Of a stretch of DNA of 64,000 nucleotides, positions 1 to 10,684 are shown in pieces. Every line of letters begins with the position of its first letter. Within the stretch, counting starts at the first letter, position 1. The stretch lies in assembly GCF_002127325.2 (NCBI RefSeq), contig NC_035441.2:156021122-156085121 (forward strand), given 5' to 3'. The position numbers and the translations under genes were made by a program. A model generated the notes under the pieces. That model was given only the letters and a program-made list of their open reading frames with translations, was not told where the DNA came from and ran no database searches. Origin of the DNA: Helianthus annuus (taxonomy: Eukaryota > Streptophyta > Magnoliopsida > Asterales > Asteraceae).

Positions 1-377
1 AGACAACTATGTGTTGGGGGCTTCTAGAAACTTATTCTAGCCTCGCTTTCCTAGCAAATAAGCATCCTAAATACCTGTCACATACGTTAAAATAAAGTCA
101 ATACATATAATGTAAAGGTGAGCACACAAGTTTGATAATAGCATATAGAGTTTGAATAGTTTACGCATAACCAGCACGTACACAGAGGAAAACGAAGCAT
201 GTTAATTATCGACATGGACCTATCGATACCAATGACTGCGGGTTGACCGTCCGAGACGGTTCGCAATACATGATTACCACCGTAATCCATGAAAGTAATT
301 GTCCTTAACAACCCCCGCATGAACGGGTGCTAGTTTGGGGTAGTGTGATCGATTGTGTTTTGATATAAGCAACGTAT
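1..377. other. Unassigned flank, probably repeat-derived
   Basis: No gene is visible. Open frames are short and unlike known proteins. The sequence lies just beyond the left end of solo LTR S1. It does not resemble the part of the E1/E2-type LTR that would be expected if S1 were a simple insertion there. It could be internal or LTR sequence of another Gypsy element continuing out of the window. Confidence 0.3.
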
Positions 378-526
378 GTAACACCCAAAAGTGCTAAAAG
401 CAAAAAGGGATCGAGTATACTCACAGTGATTGATTATGGATTGAAGGGAGCGCTCAGAGTAGGGTTAGCCTGAATAGTTCGATAGCACAATAATGAGTAA
501 CGTGGAAATGTAAACAAATGTGGATG

Positions 527-1083
527 GATCGAATAGGCTGGTCGATCGAACGGCAGGTTTAATCGAACGGGCTGTTCGATCGGCTGGTATATCCGTTGGA
601 CAGTCCTGTTCGATCGGCCGGTAGGCTCGATCGGCTGGACCATTCGAGTGGATTGTTTCTTCCTCTGGTGTGTTTGTGTTTGAGGATTTGAACTTTTGAA
701 GTTTTCGTTGTAGTATATGAGAACACTAAAGTGTTCTTACCTTTCAGGTCGATTGATCGAACGGCCCGTTCGATCGGCCGGCTTAACCGATCGGCTGGGA
801 ACTCTAGAAGTGGTTCTCAACAGGATGTCACTCGATCGAACAGACTGTTCGATCGGCTGGCACTCCCTACTACGAACGAGTTGTAAAATCAATTGAGTGT
901 TGAAGCATAGTATCTCATGATCCGAACGGTAATGTTCACCAATCGAGTAACGTATTCGATCGAACACCACTTCGTCAATACCATACCTCAGGAAGCTTGA
1001 AAAGTGAGACGCCATGTGCTAGCCGATCGGCTGGCATGTCCGATCGGCTGGGCTGTTCGAACAGCCTAGCCGTTCGGCCAGCA
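527..1083. repeat. Reiterated GATCGGCTGG / TTCGATCG words, downstream cluster in S1
   Basis: Words of the form TTCGATCGGCTGG, CGATCGAACGG and close variants recur about fifteen times in clusters at roughly 527-650, 747-862 and 1017-1083. Adjacent copies are often inverted relative to each other, giving local palindromes around GTTCGATC. They lie downstream of the predicted start of transcription on the minus strand. Confidence 0.7.
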
Positions 1084-1730
1084 AGTCTGACCTGGTCGGC
1101 CTTTCGTCTAACTCTTGGCTGTTTAATTAGTTGTTGTCATATCGAGGTAGTTTGATGATGAGTTGAACTATGACATCCTCCGTTCCTAATCGTTTCTTCG
1201 GCTCGGACAGGAATCACCCAAGTCCGGCCGGTGAACGGTTCGGAACGTCGGTTTAGAGTTTAACCCATCGTCGGTGAACCTTGTATATAGAATCCGAATC
1301 TTGAACCTCTTAACTGTTAGAATGATTAGTTAGCCGGTTCAAGCTCCGTTTCTACCGGTTTTAAGGTTTCGAGTGTAAAAGGTTGAAAAAAGTTGGAAAT
1401 CATTCATAAAAATGTTAAGATCCTTACAAATCTTAGTTTGTTTATGTGGAAACCGGTCAGATCTAAGCTATTCATGGTTGAATGAGGCCAAAGTTTGGTG
1501 TTCTTCAAGAACACCATGATGACATCACCCAAGAACACTTAGATCTTGGTGATTTCACGGTTAGAAATCAAGTTTTGAAAGATAGAAAGGTGTAGAATCA
1601 TGCAATGATAAAAAACGTACAAGAATTAGAGTGAAAACTTACCGGAGTTGAGAGAAATCTGAGAAAAGGTGAAGAAGAAGGCTGGTTCGGTCAGAGCTTT
1701 CCAAAAATAGAAAGTGTGACAATGACAGCC

Positions 1731-1738
1731 GTATTTAT
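1731..1738 (-). promoter_or_regulatory. TATA box of solo LTR S1
   Basis: The minus strand reads TATAAATA here, followed downstream by a pyrimidine-rich stretch usual around LTR transcription starts. The reiterated GATCGG words lie directly upstream. Confidence 0.5.
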
Positions 1739-1756
1739 AGGCTCCAAAAGAGGAAA

Positions 1757-1865
1757 GTGGCAGCCGATCGGCCAGGAGCTCCGATCGAATGGGCTGCTCG
1801 ATCGGCTAGGAAGATGCTAGCCGATCGCCTGGCCTGTTCGATCAAGATGCCTCCTGTTCGATCCG
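1757..1865. repeat. Reiterated GATCGGCTGG words upstream of the S1 TATA box
   Basis: About seven copies of CCGATCGGCC, TCGATCGGCTAGG and TGTTCGATC variants occur within 110 bp, immediately upstream of the minus-strand TATA box. They are the same word as in the 527-1083 clusters. The position suggests a promoter-proximal regulatory array. Confidence 0.65.
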
Positions 1866-2417
1866 CGACCCACTTTGAGTATTTCGCGACTATTTTCGAT
1901 GTTTCGATTTCGATGGACGATAATATGAATACGATTGAGTTCCTAGTCAAATTACTTTCAGTCTCAACCACTATATCTAACATACAATCTTCTATAAATC
2001 ATGTTTCGATGTCGGTTTCGATTGAGTTCGATTGCCTTTCGAGTTTCGATTCGATTTTCGATTGATTCGCTTGAATACCACACCAAACATATAGGTAAAC
2101 ACGCACAAGTAACACATAAGGCACCCACACACATATAACAATACCAGAGTTCACATATTTCGAGTCTCGAGTTTGATTGATGAATCGATTAACTTGATTA
2201 TTGATTGGTTAACTTTATCGCATTGTTACTTCCTACTATTCACAGACGTAAATCGGTCGCATTGATTAAACATTCGATTACTTCGATTCTTTCTGATCAC
2301 AACACTTACTCCACAGAATACAACTAAAACATAATATAGACTATCTATAGTCAAAGAAAGTCAAAGTTGACTTAGACTTTGACTTTGACTTTGACATTCG
2401 AAACACGGGGTGTTACA

Positions 2418-2670
2418 TCCCTGTAGCTTTATAATCTTCCGATTATATTCACAAACGGCTTGTTATATTCAATTAATCATTCGATTAAGAATATATTCTC
2501 CGCATACTGTCATTCAGAGGCTCAAGCTTGGCATGTTGACACTTTTAGTCCCTTCGCATACATATTTTCACTGTTTGTCAACTTTAGTCCTTCAAACTAA
2601 ATCTTTCACATATTTAGAGTTTAGGACACGTGTCTATACATAGTTGGACACGTTTTTACATGGTGTTACA
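2418..2670 (-). repeat. E1 3' LTR, U3 end only
   Basis: The minus strand starts TGTAACACCATG directly after the E1 polypurine tract. The sequence is clearly related to the U3 end of the E2 LTR at about 11030-11286. The LTR is cut at 2417 by solo LTR S1. Confidence 0.75.
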
Positions 2671-2683
2671 TCCGCACCCCCTT
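2671..2683 (-). promoter_or_regulatory. Polypurine tract of E1
   Basis: The minus strand reads AAGGGGGTGCGGA immediately before the TGTAACACC LTR start. This is the plus-strand DNA primer for reverse transcription. E2 and E3 have nearly the same tract. Confidence 0.8.
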
Positions 2684-2706
2684 AAAAGAAATCTAGACCC
2701 CGAGAT

Positions 2707-4611
2707 TTACTGGAATAAGTGAGGGTACTTCCGTCGCATAGTGGACTCGACTTCCCACGTATATTCGGGACTTCTACGGGCATCCCATTTGACCTTTACT
2801 ATAGGCACATGCTTTCTTCGGAGCTTTTTAACCTGACGATCCTCGATCGATATAGGTCTCTCAACAAACCTCAGGCTTTCATCAATCTGTACGTCTTTAT
2901 GAGACATAGCTAGCGATTCATCAGCTAGACACTTCTTGAGATTACAGATGTGGAACACATTATGAATTCCACTGAGCTCCTCTGGCAAGTTTAGCTTATA
3001 AGCTACACTACCGACACATTCGATGATTTGGAATGGTCCAATATATCTAGGGCTTAACTTACCATTCTTACCAAAACGCATCACACCTTTCCAGGGTGAT
3101 ACTTTCAGTAAGACTTTATCGCCAACCTCAAACTTTAAAGGTTTTCGCCTCTTGTCAGCATAATTTTTCTACCTATCCTGGCAGCTTTCAGGCGATCGCG
3201 AATCTGGACAATCTTGTCCGTTGTTTCAAGGACTATATCAAGTCCTGATAACTGAGCTTCTCCTACTTCCGCCCAACAAACAGGTGTTCTGCATTTTCTA
3301 CCATATAATGCCTCAAAAGGCGCAACCTTAATGCTAGTATGGTAGCTATTGTTATAGGAGAACTCGATCAAGGGTAGGTGGTCATCCCAACTACCTCACA
3401 AATCAATAACACATGCACGAAGCATGTCTTCCAACGTTTGAATCGTACGCTCACTCTGTCCATCTGTCTGAGGATGGTAAGCAGTACTAAAATTCAAACG
3501 AGTACCCAAAGGTTGTTGGAAACTTTTCCAAAAGTGAGAGGTGTATCTAGTATCTCTATCAGAAATAATAGACACCGGCACTCCGTGAAGGGATACAATC
3601 TCATCCACATATAATTGGGCTAACTTGTCAGAGCTATGAGTCTCCTTGATGGGTAAGAAATGTGCTGACTTAGTCAGTCTATCAACTATGACCCATATGG
3701 TATCATTTCCGTGCCTTGTTTTAGGTAACTTGGTTATAAAATCCATGGTTACCATCTCCCACTTCCATGTGGGAAGTTCTGGCTGTTGTAACAGACCTGA
3801 TGGCTTTTAATGTTCAACTTTAATCTGTGCACAAGTCAGGCACTTAGCTACATGTGTGGCAATAGAGTTCTTCAAACCTATCCACCAATAATTTGCCTTC
3901 AAATCCTGATACATTTTATCACCTCCAGGGTGAACTGAATATTTAGAGTTGTGAGCTTCCTGGAGGATTACATCTCGAAGTCCTCCATGAATAGGAACCC
4001 AAGTCCTTCCATTCATTCTAAGGATTCCATCCTTGCCAGGTGCTAATTGTTCAGCAGTTACACCTAACTTTTCATCTGGAAGGTTAGCTTCCAAAACAGC
4101 ATCTTTCTGTGCAGCTAATAGCCTTTCATTCAGACTATTCTTCAATTCAATGCTCTTGGCATTGATTCATATAGGTTTAACTCTTTCCTTTCGGCTTAGA
4201 GCATCGGCGACCACATTCGCTTTACCTGGATGGTAGCGAATTTTCCAATCATAATCATTTAGAGTTTCCATCCAGCGGCGCTGTCTCATATTGAGCTCTT
4301 TTTTATTGAATAAGTGTTGGAGACTTTTGTGATCAGAATAGATCACACATTTAGTTCCATACAAATAATGTCTCCACAACTTTAATGCGAATACAACGGC
4401 ACCCAACTCTAAATCGTGGGTGGTGTAATTCTTTTCATGCACTTTCAGTTGTCGTGATGCATAGGCAATCACCTTGCCTCGCTGCATGAGTACACAACCC
4501 ATACCGGTGTGTGAAGCATCACAATATACAACAAACTCTTCAACTCCTTCGGGTAAAGATAATACCAGAGCATTGCTCAACTTTTGTTTAAGAATCTCAA
4601 AAGATTCTTGT
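2707..4611 (-). pseudogene. E1 Gypsy pol remnant: RNase H, integrase, chromodomain
   Basis: This is the 3' half of a Ty3/Gypsy chromovirus polyprotein. Read on the minus strand it starts inside RNase H ([19 protein letters not shown]), passes the integrase zinc-binding segment (H...H...KCLTC) and the integrase core ([25 protein letters not shown]) and ends in a chromodomain (VKVKW, YTWEVES) with natural stop at 2707-2709. It carries premature stops at 4167-4169 (R to stop), 3807-3809 (Q to stop) and 3396-3398, plus a frameshift near 3170. Reverse transcriptase, protease and gag are missing because the element is truncated at about 4611, where a pentanucleotide repeat begins. Cannot make enzyme. 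Confidence 0.9.
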
Positions 4612-5730
4612 GTTGTATGGTATCCAATAGTATCGTATCGTATCGTACTGAATCGTATTGTATAGTATCATAGTATAGTGTAGTGTAGTGTAGTGTAGTG
4701 TAGTGTAGTGTAGTGTAGTGTAGTGTAGTGTAGTGTAGTGTAGTGTAGTGTAGTGTAGTGTAGTGTAGTGTAGTGTAGTGTAGTGTAGTGTAGTGTAGGG
4801 TAGTGTAGTGTAGGGTAGTGTAGTGTAGCATAGTATAGTGTAGCATAGTATAGTGTAGCATAGTATAGTGTAGCACAGCATAGTGTAGCATAGCATAGTG
4901 TAGCATAGCATAGTATGGTATGGTATGGTATGGTATGGTATGGTATGGTATGGTATGGTATGGTATGGTATGGTATGGTATGGTATGGTATGGTATGGTA
5001 TGGTATGGTATGGTATGGTATGGTATGGTATGGTATGGTATGGTATGGTATGGTATGGTATGGTATGGTATGGTATGGTATGGTATGGTATGGTATGGTA
5101 TGGTATGGTATGGTATGGTATGGTATGGTATGGTATGGTATGGTACAGTATGGTACAGTATGGTACAGTACAGTATAGTACAGTATAGTATGGTACAGTA
5201 TAGTATGGTACAGTATAGTATGGTACAGTATAGTATGGTACAGTACAGTACAGTACAGTAGAGTACAGTATAGTACAGTATAGTACAGTGTAGTACAGTA
5301 TAGTACAGTATAGTACAGTATAGTACAGTATAGTACAGTATAGTACAGTATAGTACAGTATAGTACAGTATAGTACAGTATAGTACAGTATAGTACAGTA
5401 TAGTACAGTATAGTACAGTACAGTATAGTACAGTATAGTACAGTATAGTACAGTATAGTACAGTATAGTACAGTATAGTACAGTATAGTACAGTATAGTA
5501 CAGTATAGTACAGTATAGTATAGTATAGTATAGTATAGTATAGTATAGTATAGTATAGTATAGTATAGTATAGTATAGTATAGTATAGTATAGTATAGTA
5601 TAGTATAGTATAGTATAGTATAGTATAGTATAGTATAGTATAGTATAGTATAGTATAGTATAGTATAGTATAGTATAGTATAGTATAGTATAGTATAGTA
5701 TAGCATAGTATAATATAGTATAGTATTGTC
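4612..5730. repeat. Pentanucleotide array of five sub-blocks (about 1.1 kb)
   Basis: Almost pure 5-bp repeats lie in homogeneous blocks. After a mixed TCGTA/TTGTA edge comes TAGTG (about 4676-4830). A mix of TAGCA, TAGTA and TAGTG follows (to about 4912), then TATGG, which is TGGTA in the same register (about 4913-5140). Next is a mix with TACAG, or CAGTA in register (to about 5515), and last TATAG, or TAGTA (to about 5710). Each variant differs from TAGTA by one transition, and the central G never changes. Long Tyr/Leu/Ile/His open frames here are by-products of a 5-bp period. Confidence 0.97.
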
Positions 5731-6480
5731 CTATACGTGCCTAAACTACACATATAGTCCTATACGGGACTTATACTACACCTATAAGCCTACGTGAGAC
5801 CTATACTACATCCATTGGCCTATACGAGACTTATAAGCCTATACGGGACCTATACAAGACTTATACTACACCATATGATACGATAGTACACCTATAGGCC
5901 TATACGAGACGATACTACACATATACAATACGATACAATACAATACAATACAATATGATACGATAAGATACAATTTTATATTACACGTATAAGCCTATAC
6001 GAGATTTATAATACACTATACGATACGATACTACATCCATAGGCCTATACGAGACCTACATTATACTATACGATAAAATACTTAACAACTACACGATACG
6101 ATACGATACCATACGATACGATATGATAGGATACAATATTATATAACACATATATGCCTATACGAGATTTATACTACACCATATGTTACGATACTACATC
6201 CATAGGCCTATACGTGGCCTATATTAAACTATACGATATAATACTTAATAATGTTTTTTATTTATCTATTTTTAATAATTACTTATTATAAAAGTTTGCT
6301 AAAACGATAAATAATTTATAACAATGTTTCTTAAAAAAAAAACATCCGTTATATACGCTGCGTATAGGCCTATATGTGGCGTATATAAAGGGACAAATTC
6401 CCACATCATATCAGAGATTCTCTTGGAAATTGAAAAAGGTGGTTATACGTCACGTATAGACCTATACGCGGCATATATAA
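5731..6480. repeat. Interspersed GCCTATACGAGAC repeats with CGATA/CAATA pentamers
   Basis: About twelve copies of a word close to AGGCCTATACGAGAC occur, for example near 5813, 5893, 5993, 6041, 6157, 6205, 6363 and 6458. Between them lie CGATA and CAATA pentamer runs. A larger unit repeats with a 163-bp shift (starts near 5994 and 6157). The last two copies are followed by TATATAAA. The field sits between the pentamer array and the 3' end of the hAT gene, so it may be the hAT subterminal region. Confidence 0.75.
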
Positions 6481-6645
6481 AACTAGGGTTTGGTGTGCAA
6501 ATAGGCATTTTGATGTGCAAATATGTACACCCTATAAAAATGGGCCCCAAAAATTGAAGTTACATATTAAAAAAATGAGAAAACATTGATTGTTATAACA
6601 ATAAACAAAACAATACCATTGTAGCAAATGATCTATTTAAAATAG
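6481..6645. other. AT-rich 3' flank of the hAT gene
   Basis: No ORF of interest and no clear motif. It is probably the 3' untranslated or terminal part of the hAT element, whose gene ends at 6646. Confidence 0.35.
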
Positions 6646-7339
6646 TTACATGAATCGTGTGGCTCTCCTAGCATTTTTTGAAGCAAAGTCGTTGATCAAC
6701 TCTTCATAATTCATACTATCTAATATCTGGTTTTCAATAGCTATCAATGCCAATCCATTAAGTCTTTCTTGGGACCTTGTGGATCGTAAGTAGGACTTCA
6801 ACAACTTCAATTTTGAGAAGCTTCTTTCTTTATATGCTATCTTAATTGGAGTTGTCAACAAGACTTTGTATGCAATTAATGCATTTGGTAAATAACCCGC
6901 TTTTTTAACATATTTCATAGCATCAATAGGGGTACTTTCACTAGGTAAAAATGGTTACATCAACTAAAGTCCTTTAGCATCAAGATTTGATGTTTCTTTA
7001 TACTTCAATGCATCTTGAAGAACATTACAACATTTCAAAAGATCATTGTCATCAAGCTTCTTCAATTCTTTAGGAAATAAGAAACCAAATGGTTTTTTTG
7101 TACAAGTTGTATTGTTCAAATCTTGTTTCAAGAGAAGCAATCGCTTGATCAACAATACATAAAAAGTAGTTGACTTTAAAGTCCTCTTCAGTTGATAATA
7201 AATGTTCTTGTGAAGTTGAACTCTCATCAAATTGTTTTTTTCCTTTTATTTTAATGTGATGCTTTTGATAGAATACTGGATCAATATCAAATTCAATGGT
7301 TATTTCCCTAGCTACATTAATCGGCTCTGATAACCCCAC
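6646..7339 (-). pseudogene. hAT transposase (TTF/ZMYM1-like), C-terminal part
   Basis: The minus strand encodes the end of a hAT transposase of the type often annotated in plants as zinc finger MYM-type protein 1-like. The C-terminal dimerisation region is clear: KERSFSKLKLLKSYLRST, SQERLNGLALIAIE and a final NDFASKNARR. Upstream, KKQFDESS and the stretch before it match the middle of the family. It is broken by a frameshift near 7105 and by stops around 6950-6965. The gene is cut at 7339 by element E2 and continues, in frame across a single TSD copy, at 19249. The enzyme would have cut and pasted its own element; this copy is dead. Confidence 0.82.
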
Positions 7340-8562
7340 TGTCACACCCCAATATTCCACGTATTGCCGGTGGGGAGTATCGTGACGTAGTTGATATCAT
7401 CATAGTCAATACACACAATAATATAGCACAGCGGAAGGCTGGGAAAAATAAACTATTACAAACCATAACGTCTGAGCGTTCGAGTTTATGAATGTACAGA
7501 CAGGAATGTAATAAGATCCACAGGCGGATCATAATGTACAAAGAAACAAAACTACAGACTTCGGGTATCTATTGGATTTGCAAGATCCTCTATAACACCC
7601 TATAGCTCCAGCCTATTTCGGGAAGTACCTGTCAATCAATCTTTAGGAAAATACGTCAGTTTACACTGGTAAATACAATTTAACTGACTCGTTTTGAAAA
7701 CATTTAAGAAAATTGATTTAGGTGCACTAGGCACAAATCATTTATAACTTGGGACAATCTTTATTAAAATCTTGTATACAGTTTTACATGTTTCTCATAC
7801 ATGTGGGGCCGGTTTGTAAGCCGGACATGATTAACTGACTCACCACTTATAGAACCCACAAAGGAGTTATCCCCAACTTGTGGGTAATTTAATATTTAGC
7901 ATTTGCATCTGTCGGGTGCATGCCTGCACCCCGTGCATAGTTCGAGGCCATTAATAACTTAAATGAGCCAAGGATATCCAGGACACGGTCGTTAACCCCC
8001 AAATGTTTATGTTATCAAACAATACAGATTAAAACGGGTTATGCAGATTTATTAAATCACAATCCGACTAAATAATCCCATACCCGACCAAGCGGTATTA
8101 ATATACCGTATCCCAAGCCCGTATAGGGAAAATAAGTTAAAAGTATTACCTGGTGATAGCAGTAAATTCCTAAGGTTCTTGAAAGGCACTTTTTGCCGGA
8201 AGCTATTTAATCTGTATAGAAGGTTTAATTAGCCTATTAGGATGCTAACGGGTCTTTAATTAGTCAAGGACTTAGACCGGCTAGCTAGAAGGAAACCTTA
8301 CGGTTCTAAACGCTAGATTAAGCTGAGACCGTAATAGAATGTGATTTAGACCCGACAAGCTTGGATACTTGTATAATATGGGTAAACTAAATACATTCTG
8401 GAAAATGAGAATCAAATGATAAGGTTAAGCCCGTTTCGGTTATTTTACGTAAACTAGTCATGTAGATCGATTCGAACGCGTAAATGCGTAACGGGTAACC
8501 AAGTAAATTATATACAGGTCTTAATCATTATTAAGCTCAAAATATGCTTATCTATCAATAAT

Positions 8563-8907
8563 GGGGAAGGTTCAAATGAAAACCACTAGTTATTGTGAAA
8601 ACTCGAAAACTAATTAAAAAAAAGCCAAAAAAAACATACAAGTTTTTTTTTTTTTTTTCAAACCAAATTTCGCAGGCTTTTTTATATAAAAAAAAAAAAA
8701 ATTTTGTGTAGTGCACATGTGTATGTGTACTACACATGTGTATTATTACACATGTGTACTACACAATTTTTTTTTTTTGAAAAAAAGTTTTTTTATATAT
8801 AAAAATCAGCGATTTTTATAAAAAAATTGAAAAAAAAATTTTGTGTGTTTTTTAGGCTTAGTTTTCGAGTTTTCACAATAAAAGTGGTTTTCATTTGAAC
8901 CATTCCC
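8563..8907. mobile_element. 345-bp foldback MITE
   Basis: The ends are inverted repeats: GGGGAAGGTTCAAATGAAAA at left against TTTTCATTTGAACCATTCCC at right, continuing into CGAAAACTAA / TTAGTTTTCG. The flanks TATCAATAAT and TATCAGTAAT look like a 9-10-bp TSD with one mismatch, which suggests a Mutator-like parent. The interior is A/T homopolymers and CACATGTG-type words. No coding capacity. Confidence 0.8.
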
Positions 8908-10457
8908 TATCAGTAATATATTAACATATATGCCCAAAAAGCAAATTATACCAAAATAAGTCCCATAAGGGCATTTTGGTAATTTTAATGCCCATAAAAG
9001 AGTTTATTTATAAAACTGAGTTCCAGGTCTGATTAATTTAGTAAAAACATGTATTTTAATAGGTTACATCAGTAGGATGCTTAACATATGAGAAATATAC
9101 CTTTTATAACCAACTATGCACCGTAAGGGCATTTTGGTAATTTTACTTAAGCTTTTAAAGGTCAAAATAGACTTCTGACTTTAAAAACTTTAGCTTACTG
9201 TATTATTACATATATTAGCTTAAAACATCAGTAGGTAATGAGTTTTATAAGCCAAATATGGTTTTGACCCATACTAGGTGCTAAAAATGCTTAAAAACCG
9301 ATTTAAAGGGCCATTTGGGTAAAAATAGGAAATCTGGGTTTTTTATCAGTTTATAAGGTTCAAAATGTTCTATTTATCATATAAAATCAGTAGCAAAAAG
9401 TTTGGCATTGAAAAGTTATGTAAAACTCATTTTATGTAAGAAAAGGGTAAAACCGACAATAACCGAAATTAAGCTATAATCCTATGTTATGCGCAGCCTA
9501 AAAATAAATAAAAATCTTTAAAAATCCCAAAATATTATTTAACATCAGTAAGTAAAATGTTTGGTCTCAAAAATCGGGTTTAGATAGTCCTTATGCTAAT
9601 TACGTCTTTTAATTACTAAAAAGTTTCTTAATTACGCTATTGAGCATAACTCCTATTCTAGACCTCAAACTGATGTCAAATTTTCAGGACATGCTTAGAT
9701 ATTAGTAGCGAAGGTGTTAGTCCATTCACATTGCTAAAAATCTCGGTTTTATACAAAAAGGGCGTTTTAGGCATTTATTAAGCATAATCACGATCAAGTG
9801 CATATAATTCAAACTATTAGGCACCATGCAATATAACTCCAGAGGGTTATACTACTAAGTAATGTGGTCCTAATAGAAGCTTAAAACATGGAAAAATTAG
9901 GCTTGAACGGGTTAGAACTGAAAGTCAAAACAAAAGTCAAGCTTTTGCGACTTTCGGTTATAAACTGACCTTAGACTATTAATTGTCGGATTAGGACTGA
10001 TAAAACATGATTAAATATTAATTACCAAGTCATTAGAATGTTAAAATATAATTTAGAACCTCTGGTTTACTAATTAGAATCATTTTTGTAATTTCAGTCC
10101 AGTTTGACTTTTTGTCAAACTACTTTGACCCGACAATTAACTGGTCAAACGAGATAATTAGGAGATGCCCTTTTAAGGGTTAATCACCTATACTAATGTG
10201 GTTCTATAACCACTTTCAATTTGATCAGTGGTTAAGCCAATTATAATTAAAACGAAAGTCAAACTAATTTTAAGATAAGTTTGACTTTAGAGTAATTAAG
10301 CTAAATTAAATAACTAAACAAGAGATTAAAAGCTTACTTAAGGTCCTAGCAACCTTTTCTACACTTGATAATCCTCTTCTTACTGATGGAAGCTCCAGAG
10401 CAAGTCCCTCAAGTGAATTGTTTGTAAATGTGTTTATGAACACAAGACTAGCTCTCC

Positions 10458-10464
10458 TTATATA
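10458..10464 (-). promoter_or_regulatory. TATA box of the E2 LTR
   Basis: The minus strand reads TATATAAGG, about 180 bp downstream of the GCGGGCCGC words. Confidence 0.5.
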
Positions 10465-10643
10465 GTGAAATGCAAGATCAAGGATCACTTCCAGGTGTTA
10501 TTGGAGGCCCTGGGATCACCCCAGGTGTCCTAGCTATTGATATTAACCGACTTACAGCTCCCTAGGTCGTTACAAACTAGACTAAGGCGGTGGAACAGGC
10601 AAAACCCGCATCTGGCAACATTTTTCTGATCTAGGCACTCTCT

Positions 10644-10684
10644 CGCGGGCCGCGTAAGCCATAGAGAAGGCTTACGCGGGCCGC
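10644..10684. repeat. GC-rich hairpin with duplicated GCGGGCCGC in E2 U3
   Basis: Two GCGGGCCGC words frame a perfect inverted repeat: arms CGCGTAAGCC and GGCTTACGCG, separated by the 8-nt loop ATAGAGAA. The structure lies in U3 upstream of the TATA box. Confidence 0.75.

Larger units (their letters stand above)
378..2417 (-). mobile_element. S1: probable solo Gypsy LTR (about 2.04 kb)
   Basis: The segment begins TGTAACACCC and ends GGGGTGTTACA, the inverted TG...CA termini typical of Tekay-type LTRs. No primer-binding site or polypurine tract adjoins either end, so it reads as a solo LTR. Read on the minus strand it has a U3 of about 0.7 kb, a TATA box near 1731-1738, and then R/U5. It interrupts the E1 3' LTR, which resumes at 2418 with sequence matching the E2 LTR near 11040. 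The five bases on the two sides (ACGTA and TCCCT) do not match, so there is no TSD. Recombination between different copies, or a wrong left boundary, could explain this. Confidence 0.55.

Noticed and set aside
1757..2065. 102-residue plus-strand frame over the GATCGG repeats
   Set aside because: Falls in LTR U3 with repeated words; no homology or start context.
4676..5710. Telomere-like array
   Set aside because: Pentamers TAGTG/TATGG/TATAG do not match plant telomere TTTAGGG, and the array is embedded in transposons.
4577..5753. Long open frames of about 370 residues rich in LYYTI, YHTIP and MVWYG repeats
   Set aside because: They arise because a 5-bp repeat without stops reads through in several frames on both strands; no protein-like composition or start context.
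7317..7541. Small frame at the E2 U5 end, repeated near 18022-18303 and 19038-19334
   Set aside because: It recurs because the U5 sequence is present three times; it begins and ends inside LTR sequence.
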